From positions 1,302,001 to 1,366,000 of the forward strand of contig JAETXT010000004.1 of assembly GCA_019188255.1 (NCBI GenBank): a stretch of DNA of 64,000 nt, in the 5' to 3' direction. Each line of letters begins with the position of its first letter. The first letter of the stretch is position 1. The notes under the pieces are model-generated. The model worked only from the letters and a program-made list of their open reading frames with translations. It was not told where the DNA came from and ran no database searches. The stretch comes from Verticillium longisporum (Eukaryota > Ascomycota > Sordariomycetes > Glomerellales > Plectosphaerellaceae). Of this stretch, positions 14,917 to 26,313 are shown in pieces. The position numbers and the translations under genes were made by a program.

Positions 14917-15113
14917 TATAAGGAGTTAGACGTTAGGAACCTAACCCCTATTCATATTACTATAGACGCTTCAGTAATAAGCCCTAGTTTAAAAGGAGAA
15001 GTCGAGGCTATACTCGATAGCCTCGATAAGTTAAAGTTAATATAATAGTTTATTAATTATTCGCTAATTTAATTACTTTCCCTAATCTAAGCCTTTAGCT
15101 TTATACCTTTATA
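14917..15113 (+). repeat. gypsy LTR, 5' LTR of copy D
   Basis: This 197-bp LTR starts tataaggag and ends acctttata. At 14961-14973 it keeps the less decayed form gacgcttca, including a surviving CA, where other copies show gatgctt or gatactt. Confidence 0.9.
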
Positions 15114-18100
15114 TTCTTTAATTTCTATAATTTATAATTAGATTAAGCTAAATAATAAATTAATTAAAGCGTATTAAGACTTAAAAGCGAACTATTTATT
15201 ATAATAGATATTATTCTAAAGACGAATTAATAGGAATATTATCGGAATTATCTAGGAATAGCTATAATAAGAAGATTATGCTTAAACTAGGATCTTCTCT
15301 AGAAAACTATCGTCGAAGTATTAATAAATAAACGATTTAAGCTAAATTATAAATATAAATCCTTTAAGCTTTAATCTATAAACTCTATAAATAAAGCTAT
15401 AAGAATAACCTCTTAATTTAATATTTTATTAAATATACCTTTATTATAAAGAATTATAATAAATTATTTATTTATAATTATAAAATACTCGAAGAAGATA
15501 TTATTATTATTTAAATGGACGATTAATTTATTATAATTAAAGCTAGAAATATTTTCTAATTTAATATAAATATAGCTTAAATTATAGAATAATTAATAAT
15601 AAAATTTATTTATATTTTATAAATAATATAGTAAAATTATATTTAGAACCTCGAAATAATTTATAGAGAAGACTTTAATAAAGATAATATAAATATCTAT
15701 TAAGAAGATTTCTAAAGCTTTATAAAATAAGAATATTTATTAAAGGATTTATAAAATTTAATTTATTAAGAATAATTATATTTACTTTACTTTTAAGGAA
15801 ATAAGGATATCTCCCTTTTTATCTTTTTTAATTATTAAGAGAATATCTATTAATTATTTAGCGAAAACGTAGATTATAGCGAAGAATATACTTTTAAGTA
15901 TTTCTAATAATTCCCTTATTTTATAAAGGATAAGTTAATAGAATATTACGTTCTTATTGAGGATGCTAAGGTAATTGCGTATAAGGCTTAATAAGTATAA
16001 GATATTAATAAATCGTAGAATAAGTAATAAGAAAGTAAGAAATAAACTTATTCTTAATTAGCTTAGGGCGAACCCTATAATATTACCCTTAGCTATAGGG
16101 CCTTAAAGAGAGAAGCCCCTTAGGATTAATCTCTAATAAAGCGAGGTCGTTCCTCCTATTATAATAGAGGTATTATATTAAAGTAAACGAGAAACCTAAA
16201 CCCTTACCCTATAAGAATACTATCGAGTAACCGAAATATTACCTTTATAATACTATTTAATATATACTTCTATTATAATAAGCTAAAGTATTAAATATAG
16301 AATTATACTTAGCCCGAACTATAAAAACTAAAAGCTATAATTATTAATATCTAATTATTTAAGTTTAAAGGCGTTTAGATAATAGAATTCTCGGAAAATA
16401 ATTTAGCGTAAATTCTAACCTAAAGAGTATTATATTAAAAATAAATATTAAGAAAATTATAAAAATATTAATAATTATTATCTAATAAAGTAAGGAAATT
16501 AAATTCTCTATTAACTTAGATATTAATATTATTATAGATATTATTAATCTTACCCTCGTTTAGCTATTAAAGCTACAAGAAATAGAAAGTATAGAAGCTC
16601 TTAAATTATAAACGTTTAATAAATAAATAGCGAATAATTATAGATTATTCGCTTTCTTATTCTATTTATTAAATATATAAAATTAATCCCGATTATTATA
16701 TCGGTTATTTATATATATAGAACGACTTAAAAGGTTAAAATATATCCTTCTATTTAACGATAATATAAATAAGGAAAATATTTAAGTAAATACTATTACT
16801 TAATCCTTTATTTAAGGCTATATATTTAATATAGATCTTAAGGAGTTTATAAAGATAATAATCGAAGATAAAGCTAAAGCCTATATCGCTTATATTACTT
16901 AGATAATAGCTATAATACTTAATATAATAATTCCTATTATTAATAAGCCCTCTCTTAATAATAAATAAATTAAAGCGCTCCTTTTAAAACTCGTAGAGTT
17001 TAAAGATATATTCTCCGAAGACTTAACGAAAGAATTATTAATATTAAAAGATATAGAATACTTAATAAACTTAAAAGAAAGGGCCGAACCTCCTTATAAG
17101 CTAATCTACTTATTATCCTAGAGGTAGCTAAAAGAGCTCTATCGCTATATAGCGGAAAGGGAGGCTATAAAGAGAATTAAGAAATCTATTAGCCTTATAA
17201 GGGCTCTAGTATTATTTATATTAAAGAAGGATAAGAGTTTACGCTTATATATTAACTATTAAGGTCTAAATATAATTATTATAAAGAATTAATACTTTCT
17301 CCCTTTAATAAGCGAACTTTTAAACTATTTAATTAAAGTAAAGTATTTCTCTAAAATAAATATCTAGGATACTTATTATTAGATTTATATTAAAGAGAAT
17401 AATTAATAGAAAACTATATTCCGAATTTAATATAAATATTATAGATATATTATAATACTATTTAAGCTTATAAATACTTTTATTATATTTTAAGTATATA
17501 TTTACCAAATATTTACTAGATTATTAAATAATTTCTATATTATTTATTTAGATAATATCTTAATTTATTCGAGAATAAAGGAGGAATATATAAGTTATTT
17601 CTAATAAATCCTTAAGAGATTTCGAGACTTTAAGCTCTTTATAAAATAATTAAAATACTTATTCTATTAAAATAAAATAGAATTCCTTAAGTTTATTATC
17701 TCTAAGGAAAATATAGCTATAGATCCGAACTATATCTAAGTAATTATTAACTAATAATCCCCTAAATCTTTTAAGGATATATAAATATTCCTAGGATTCG
17801 CTAACTTCTATTAATAATTTATCGAAGGATATTCTAAGATAATAGTACCCCTATTAATATTATTAAAAGGAAGTATTATAAGGGTTAAGAAAGGATTATT
17901 TAAATAGCTACTTAAAGTATAGAAAGTATTTAAAATATTAAAGTTTACCTTTATTATTATTATAATCTTATAATACTAGGATTATATATTTAAAGGTTAA
18001 GTTAAGATTAATATATTAAATAATACTATTTCGGGGATCTTAAGCTAAAAATATAAGAGTAGCTAGAGACTTATCGCTTATTACTTATAAAAGCTTTCGC

Positions 18101-20479
18101 TAATAGAATAGTAATAAAGGACTAAATAATAATAATTACTTATAATAATAGAAAGCCTAGAATATTAGCGCTATTACTTCGAAAGTATAGGTTAAGTCTT
18201 TATAATATTAATTAATTATTAAGCCTTTAAAGGTCTTATATAGGCCTTAGCTAGAGACTTTTAAGGAAAGCTTATATAATAGGTATATTAATTAATATCT
18301 TTTAATTTCGAAATTTAATATTAACTTAGGGTTATAAACCTAATTAATAGTCTCTTAAGATAACTAGATTATATAGGAGAATAAGCATTAATAAGTAATA
18401 TACTCCTTATACTATCTAAAAAGCTATAATTAATAGAAGATTTAGCTATAGATATTAAGCGAATTATTATAAAGATAAAGCTAAAGGATATTATAAATAG
18501 AGCTTATATCTAAGCTATTTAAGCGATATTATAAAGATAAAAGCCTATCCCTATATTAAGAAGATATTATAGCTCTAGGGAAAAAGGGCCCTTACCCCTT
18601 AAGCGAAGGGTAATATATATTTATACTATTATAATAAATAAAGTAGAGAAGAAAGCTTCTTCTTAACCTCGAAACTAAGAAGCTAAAGCTAGAAAGTTAA
18701 TAGCGATTCGTTAAAAGATCGGAAAAGGGTCTAAAGAATCGATAAAGTCTAAGGTTATTATTCTAGATTAATATATCCTATATTCTATTATAAAGGAGCT
18801 TATAAAGAACGAAATAATATTAAGGCCTACCTCTACCTTAGAATTTAAGGATTTAGTTAGAGGATTATAAGCTATTAACCTAGGATACCTTTTTTAGAAG
18901 GAGGATATAAGCTAATAAGCTAGAAAAAGGGAAAGTTATATTATAGATAATTAAAGTACTTTCTTCTTTAAGGGACGATTAATTATCCTTATATAAAGAA
19001 TACTCTATAAAGAGCTACTTAAATAATATTATAATAACCCCTAAATAGGATATATAAAAATAAATAAGACCTTTAAATTATTAACGAGGAAGTTCTATTA
19101 GGAAGATATATTTATTAACGTCCATTATTATATTACTAAGTACTTAATATATTAAAGGATTTAAGTATTTTAATATAGACTATATAAGAAGCTATAATTA
19201 CTATTACTTCTATCCTATCCTTTCTAAGAAATATCTTTAAACTTTATTATAAGCTTAAGCCCTATATTAAAAGCTAATAGCCTAGAATACGACTCTATCC
19301 TTATAATCGTAAACTAATTTATAAAGGCTACCTAGTTCCTAGCTATATATAAGACGTTAATAACCGCTAGCCTAAGTACGATCCTCTATAAGGAAATAGA
19401 GTATAGGTTTAGGAGCCTAGAGGGTATAATAAGCGATAGAGATAAACTCCTTACGAGTAAATTCTAGGAGGAATTCTATTAAGAGAGAGTAATTTAATAC
19501 TACCTCTTTATTACTTATTACCTTTAGATAGATAGGTAGATAGAGAGAACTTACTAGATACTAGAAAAATACCTTTATTATATTAGCGATTAAGTACTAA
19601 AAGAATAGCTATATTATTTAAAAGAAATAGAATTCTTATATAATAATAATATATATAATATTATTAGCGTCTCTCTATTTAAAGCCCTATATAAGTATTA
19701 CCCTAGAATAGTTAACTATATAGCCTTAAGAAAGGATATAAAGGTCTAAAATATAAAGGAAAGGATTAAGAAGATTATAATTATTCGCTAAATAATTAAC
19801 GAAAATTAATAGTATATAGTATATACTTAAGCCTTCTATTATAATAAGAAGTATACGCTAAAAACCTTTAATATTAGGGATATTATAGGGCTTTCTATTA
19901 AGAACTTTTAATTTAAAGTAGACTAGAAGCTAATTTTATAATATATCTAGGTCTAGATTATAGAATAGGTAAGCGAATAAGCTTATTATATAATATTTCC
20001 CGAGATTTATTCTAGAATATATAATATCTTCCCTATCTCTTCCCTAAAGCTATAATATAATCGCTAAATTAATATTAAATAATTAGCTTATTTTCCTATA
20101 TTAGAGGATAAATAGGATAAATAGGAAATCGAAGATATTATATCCTATAAAGAGGGTTAAAGGTAAAGGTTCTATTTAATAAAATAGGCTAAATAGTTAA
20201 TAGAATATAATACCTAGGAACCCGAAAACTATTTTAAAATATAGCGTAAACCTTAAAAAGGTACTAGAAGTATTAGAGGTATAAATATAAATAATAGGAC
20301 GAGTAACCGAATTCCTAAATTAATTATTAATAAACTATTATATAAAGAAAATAAGAAAATAAAAATAGAACTTTAATATTAGGCCTTAATAGTATTACTA
20401 ATATACTAATTAAATAATATAATAGCGCTTTATAGCTATTATTATCGGGATATTAACTCCCCTTTATCTTTATTTAAAT

Positions 20480-21290
20480 AAAGGAAATACTATTCTAAGT
20501 TATCTATTTTAATTAAACCCTTAATAATTAGCTTATTAATACTCTTATTATTATTATTATTACTATTTTCTTTATTATCGCTAATAACTTATACGGTCTT
20601 CTAAGGAGTCGATTAAGTTCTCTTTATTAAGTAGCTAGGGGCTAGAGCTAAAATAGAGCGCTTAGTTAACCCCTTCGGAGTAATAATAGCCTTAGGGGTA
20701 GGGGTTCGAGCTATTAATACTTCTTTAAGAGCTTTAGAACTATTAATAATATAGCGGAGCTCTATTTAAGCTTTACGGATACGAGCCTTAATATTAATTA
20801 CTTTCTTCTCCTTAATAGCTATAAGCTTAGCGGCCTTCTCTACTACTTTACGCTCCTCTATCTCTTTCTTCTTTATAGCTATTACTTCTTTCTTAATAAT
20901 AGTATTCTCTTTCTCGCTTATAATAGAGGCTATAATAATATTAATATTCTTTAATATATAAGAGGACGATTAGCTAATAAGGGTATAGCCTAGGTAATAA
21001 GCGTTTTAAAGGTATAAATAAATAGGGCTATCGCTATTAAGGGTATCTATTAATAGATTAATAAATTTAAAATTAATAAGAAATTTAAAATAGCTATAAA
21101 TTAATTTAATAATATCTTTACTATTTAAAAAGTAATTATATAAATTAATATATAAATAGAATAAAATAAGCTTAAAGGTATAAGCCTCTTAATAATAAAT
21201 AATATATTTAAATTAATAAATAATAATAGCCTCTTTAAGGGCTTTATAGCTTAGAGGCTAAACCTATTAAAGAAGATTTAATTAATAAAA
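20480..21290 (-). pseudogene. Antisense ORF of gypsy copy D, RIP-decayed, function unknown
   Basis: On the minus strand, opposite to gag-pol, a protein-like frame can be followed through this stretch if TAA/TAG are read as RIP-altered Gln codons. A Lys/Glu-rich, coiled-coil-like part reads KKKEIEERKVVEKAAKL near 20850-20890. It is followed by a Pro/Thr-containing part (IARTPTPKA) and then an Asn/Lys-rich tail. The same frame occurs at the same place in copies C, E, F and I. I do not recognise the family. Read on the plus strand, the same bases give a mostly hydrophobic, less protein-like product. Some plus-strand frames further right (~21880-22050) also look charged, so the full extent is uncertain. 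Confidence 0.5.
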
Positions 21291-22289
21291 GGATATAAAA
21301 TAAAGGGCTAAGAAATTTATAGATTAATAAAATTAAAGAGATAATAGTGAATATATTAAGGATATCTTAGCGAATAAATACTATATAATTAATTAAAGGG
21401 AACTTAAAAGTTTAAGTATAATTTATAATATTATAGAAATAGTTATTATTAGCTAAATCGATAATAATTTCTAATATTTTCTTAAAATATTTAATTATTT
21501 TAGCGAAATAAGAGAAATAACGAGTACGCTATTTCGATAAATAATTATATAAGGTCGTACTTTTATTAATATATATTTAATTATAGACCTCTTATTAAAT
21601 AAATTAAATAATCCTATAAAAAGGCTTAAGGATCTATAATTATTAGCTAATATAGTTAAAAGATTTAGCGAATTTATAATAAGATAAACGCTTTTATTAA
21701 ACTTATAGATAATATATTTAATATTAGAACGTCTAATTATATATTTAATATCTAGCTATAAAGCGAGTTTATTAAAATAGTATTCGTATAAGGGGTTCTT
21801 AGCTTTAGTATTAAGAAGCTAGCGATTATAGGCCTAGGTTAATTAAGGATTATATAAATATATTTTATTAAAATAAAAAGTAATATCCGATATTATAATA
21901 ATTAAATAGAATAATTAAGATATTTAAGGATAAATATAAGATTAAGTAAATAAGATAGGAATACGATAAATTATAGGAATATCGATTATTAAAAGAAGCT
22001 AAGGATAGCGAGATCTAGGAGAATTATAAATATAATAGAGAGAACCTTATAAAATAAGTATAACGAATTATTATTTATAAATTAATAATAAAGATTATTC
22101 TATATTATTACTTACTTCTAAGCTACTACTAGTATTACTATTATTATAATTTCCGCGATACGTCTAACCTAGCTCTACGTTATAGCTATATAGGGGAATA
22201 AAGCCTAAGAAGTAATACGTTAAGGTATTAAAGCGTATTAGCGAAGGTATTACGAGTTCTAGGGACTAGACCTCTAGGAGGGGAGGTAA

Positions 22290-22486
22290 TATAAGGAGTT
22301 AGACGTTAAGAACTTAACCCCTATTTATATTACCGTAGACGTTTTAGTAATAAGCCCTAGTTTAAAAGGAGAAGTCGAGGCTATACTCGATAGCCTTAAT
22401 AAGTTAAAGTTAATATAATAGTTTACCGATTATTCGCTAATCTAATTACTTTCCCTAATCTAGGCCCTTAGCCCTATACCTTTATA
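22290..22486 (+). repeat. gypsy LTR, 3' LTR of copy D
   Basis: This 197-bp LTR is preceded by the polypurine tract ggaggggaggtaa. It carries gacgtttta where the 5' LTR has gacgcttca, so the two LTRs of one element have picked up different mutations. Confidence 0.9.
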
Positions 22487-24300
22487 TAGCCCTAATAAAG
22501 ATAATTAGAATAAAGCTATGAATTTAGAATTTTAGTAATTAATATATTAAAATACCTAATCTTTAATTAATAAAAATACACTATCTAAAGAAGCTAATAT
22601 ATTAAGGGGTAAATAGGTTTATACAATAAAATATAATATAAATAAAAATCTAATAAAATATAAAGCTAGATAGGTAGTTTAGGGATTTAATTAAATTATT
22701 AGTATAGATTACCTAGAGACCTTTAGTACTACCTATAGGCCTGAAAGCTATAGACTAGCTTTTATATTAGGTCTAAATCTAGGCTAGGATTTTTAATTAG
22801 ATATTAATAATACGTTTATCTATATAGATATAGATAAGGATATATATATTATTTAACCTACTAGTTTCTCTATACGAGAAAACTATATATATAAGCTAAA
22901 TAAAGCCTTATATAGGTTAAAATAGTCCCCTAGGCTCTAGTATAAATATCTACTTAAAGCTTTAAATAGCTTAGGTTTTAATATATTAGAATCTAATTTA
23001 GGGGTATTTATATTACCTTTAAAGGCTATATTACTCTATTATATTAACGATATAATTATAATAGCTAAGATAGCTAAAATAATATCTACTATATAAGCTA
23101 AACTTCAAACTATATTAAGTCTTAAAGATTTAGGACTTATTAATACCTTTTAGGTAATGAAATAACTATAAATAAAGAAGAAAAGCTTCTATATATATCC
23201 TAAAAGGTATATTACGAGAAAATTCTTATAAAATATAATAAATTGAATTTAAAAGCAATAGATACGCCTAGTATATTAAAAATAGCTTTAATACTAAATT
23301 CCTTATAAGCTATAAATTCAGAAATCCTCTAATATTAATAGGAAATAGGCTCTTTATTATATTTAGCCTTATATAGTAGACTAGATATTACTTATTTAGT
23401 AAATAGATATTCTAGATATATAAGTAACCCCTCTAAAGAGTATTTTATTACTTTAAATAGAATATAGGCTTATTTAAATAAATATCCGGATATAGGTTTT
23501 ATATATACCTATAATAAATTCCTTAATATAATAGGGTATAGCGATTCTAGCTAGAGCGATATATTAGAAGATAGAACTTCTACCTCTAGATATATATTCT
23601 ATTTAGGAATTAATAACCCTATAAGCTAGGTTTTAGCTAAATAAAAGGTAATAGCTTTATCTACTTATGAAGCTAAATATATAGCCTTATATGAAGCCTC
23701 TAAAGAAGCTATATATATTTTTTCTATTTTTTCAGAAATATCTAAAGGCTTAGGTTTAAATAAACCTAAAATATCTACTTTATTAGTAAATAATGAAGGA
23801 GCTAAGAAAATAACTAAAAATCCTGAATTCTATAAAAGGGTTAAGTATATAGATAGGTAATTCTATTATTACCGAAATCCATTGATAGATAAGAAAATAT
23901 AGCTTTTTATATAATATATTTAGTATAATATAGTAGATATACTTATTAAGGGCTTAAATAAGATAATTTATAATACCCTATATAGATATATATAAATAGG
24001 GAGTCTAAATACTATACCTATAGACTATAAGCAGCTTAAATATAGTAAAGTACCTAAAATTAAGTATTAAAATAGGTTTTTTATCTTCGGATTTTCCTAT
24101 TATAATAAGATAGGTTTTTTATCTTCGGATTTTCCTATAATAATATAATATATAGTTTTTATTTATTTTCTATACTATAGGGTTTTAATTTTTTCCCTAT
24201 ATATAATAATACTACGAGGTTTTTTTTTTATCCTCTAAATATATAAGCTATTATATCTATATACCTATATATATACTACTTTATAGGGGGGTATAGGAGT
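22487..24300 (+). mobile_element. Ty1/copia retrotransposon, 5'-truncated (RT-RNase H and 3' end)
   Basis: Plus-strand translation gives a Ty1/copia reverse transcriptase: LDINNTFIY near 22797, a KLNKALYGLKQSPRL block near 22895-22940, LESNLGVFI near 22990, and the catalytic box as YYINDIIIIA near 23037-23067 (expected YVDD). An RNase H part with STYEAKYIALYEASKEA lies near 23660-23710. The family order places integrase upstream, and that part is missing. There are fewer stop codons than in the gypsy copies and several CA/TG survive, so it was hit less by RIP or is younger. A purine run at 24285-24298 is a candidate polypurine tract. No LTR pair is visible. Confidence 0.8.
24073..24148. repeat. 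38-bp tandem duplication in the copia 3' region
   Basis: A 38-bp unit starting taggttttttatcttcgg at 24073 is repeated directly at 24111. The first 27 bases are identical, and the second copy drifts at its end. It lies downstream of the RNase H coding part. Confidence 0.85.
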
Positions 24301-24393
24301 TATAAGGGTTAGAGTCTTATAATTACTCTAATAGCTTAAATAAAAGCTAAACTATAACAATATATATATTATAAAATAGAGAAAAGTCGTAGC

Positions 24394-24439
24394 TATAGAA
24401 CGGTATAATCTTTATAATATTCTATAGAGCCGTTCTATA
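24394..24439. repeat. Inverted repeat, 10-bp perfect arms
   Basis: The arms tatagaacgg (24394-24403) and ccgttctata (24430-24439) are perfect reverse complements separated by 26 bp. They could form a hairpin or be the ends of a decayed small element. The function is unknown. Confidence 0.6.
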
Positions 24440-24469
24440 ATAATAAGCGTTTAAGTTCTTTTATACCCT

Positions 24470-24600
24470 ATTAGCTAGAGTTTAAATCCGACTCTACTTC
24501 CCCCGTAGGTCTAGAGGTGGTCTAAGCGCCTTATCTATGCGTGGCTACTAAGGGTTAGTCTATTATATATAGAGGGCACCCCCCGGACCTGTTTTTTAGG
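24470..24600 (+). other. GC-richer patch with tRNA-like (pol III box-like) strings
   Basis: This ~130-bp island keeps CA and TG dinucleotides that are missing around it. It contains gagtttaaatcc at 24479-24490, close to a B box (GGTTCRANTCC), flanked by tagagt/actcta arms that could pair. It also contains gaggtggtctaagcgcc near 24515, close to the D-arm region of class II tRNAs (Leu/Ser). The two strings are in the wrong order for one tRNA. A tRNA-derived SINE or tRNA relics are possible. I cannot fold a complete tRNA here. Confidence 0.3.
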
Positions 24601-26116
24601 TTTTTAGATCTTAAAAATTATCTAATTCTAATTATATTCGTAAGTCCCCTTTACGTAGTAATTCCTATCTAATTTATACGTTCTTAATTATTAGGAACGG
24701 ATACCTTCTAAAATACGCCTTACTCCTATTAGGATTAATTTAAGCACTTCTCTTAATTAATTATAACCTTTTTCTAATTACCCCTCGACCTACCTACCTT
24801 CGATCTAAACGAAAAATACACTATTTTATAGCTCTCGTTAAGGGCTATAAGAATCTCCGATCTATTTCTCGACCCGACGTCTCCTTCTAGAGATATAACC
24901 ACTTTTATCTCTCCCTTCCTCTTATCTATTATTATCTCCTTATTCTATAACCAAGTTATACCCTTAGTCGTTGCCTAATACCTCCTATATCGATTACACG
25001 ATATATACTATTAGTATCTATATCTTATAATAATAATTAAAGATTAGATCGTTAGAGCTAAAGAGTATATCTACTCTATATTAATCGAGGAATTTATATC
25101 CTAATAATAGCTTTAATATTAGATTCTATATATATTATACTATAACGGTTATATATCTAAATACCCTTATATCCTATCTACTTATTAGGCTAAGAATATA
25201 TAAATTAAAGGTCGCTTTATAGTCTAGTTCGATTTATACGCTATTAATACCTTAGATAGTTTTCTTCTTTAATATATTAATCGTTATATTCTTATTAAAT
25301 TCTATAAACTAGTCCTAATCTATAATTACTCTAGAATATATAGAATCTATTACGATATAATACTATTTACTTCTTAGTTTAAATAATACTAGAAAGGAGT
25401 AATATCTATATCTTAACTTTCTTCTAATATATTAGCTATCCTTAAATCGTATTAGGTTCTAGGCTTCGATAATATCGTTTTTATTAAATGCTAGGAATAT
25501 AATCTTTATAGACTTCTCTCCTATAGCTTACTTATTAATAGCGCTCTATTCTACTTTCGCGATCTATCTCTTAATAGTATCTTACTTTTTATTTATAGGC
25601 CCTAGCCCTTAGGTTTTAGCTAAATATAATTATTAGCGAAGATATAATCTATAAGTAATCTTCTTAATACGAAGTTCCTCTTATATTTATAATAATATTA
25701 TAAAGTATATTATTATTATAGAGGTTTATTAATTAGCGTAAAATAATAAAAGGAAATAATAGTATTATAATTAATATAATCTAATATTCTCTATTTATCT
25801 TTTTATATTAAGAAAACCTCTTTAGCTATCTCGTAGCTATCCTATTATAGGTCTTATTTATTCTTTTAAGAGTCCTAATCGATTAGATAGATATATATAT
25901 AGTTCGCTTAACCGCTATTATATCTAGTTTATCTTCGATATAATCTATATATCTTTATTTATTATCTATTAAAGGTATAGCCTCTATATATAAATATAAT
26001 TACTCTTTAGAATAAACCTCTAATAATACTACCTCTTTAAGGGAAATTATCTTTAATATTATTATATCTATTCTAATAGTTCTAGCTATTATACCCGTTC
26101 TTATAATAAGAGTTAT
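24601..26116. other. Unidentified RIP-decayed repeat
   Basis: This ~1.5-kb stretch differs from the gypsy and copia families here. It has higher C content on the plus strand (runs such as cccctcgacctacctacc near 24780) and is depleted of CA/TG, so it is probably a repeated element altered by RIP. No family-specific motif is readable on either strand. It ends directly at the 5' LTR of copy E. Confidence 0.4.
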
Positions 26117-26313
26117 TATAAGGAGTTAGACGTTAAGAACCTAACCCCTATTCATATTATCGTAGATGCTTTAGCGATAAGCCCTAGTTTAAAAGGAGAA
26201 GTCGAGGCTATATTCGATAGCCTCGATAAGTTAAAGTTAATATAATAGCTTACCGATTATTTACCGATCTAATTATTTTCCTTAATCTAGGCCCTTAGCT
26301 TAATACCTTTATA
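26117..26313 (+). repeat. gypsy LTR, 5' LTR of copy E
   Basis: This is a 197-bp LTR. It has gatgct at 26165-26170, a TG intermediate at a site that is CG in copy D and TA in copies F and H. Confidence 0.9.

Larger units (their letters stand above)
14917..22486 (+). mobile_element. Ty3/gypsy copy D, complete 7570-bp element
   Basis: Two 197-bp LTRs bound a complete element. Inside, in order: a gag region with a cysteine-knuckle-like patch near 16150-16280; a reverse transcriptase around 17090-17640, where the RIP-altered catalytic box reads YLDNILIYS near 17544-17573 (from an expected YLDD); an RNase H and integrase region, with the recognisable string SDRDKLLTSKFWEEFY near 19432-19479; then a ~2-kb 3' region with an antisense reading frame; then a polypurine tract (ctaggaggggagg) just before the 3' LTR at 22290. 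RT before integrase makes it Ty3/gypsy. The flanks are not a target duplication (tttaa on the left, tagcc on the right), so at least one end has been rearranged. It is inactivated by RIP. Confidence 0.9.

Noticed and set aside
24479..24560. A functional tRNA gene
   Set aside because: B-box-like and D-arm-like strings are in the wrong order for one tRNA and no complete cloverleaf could be drawn.
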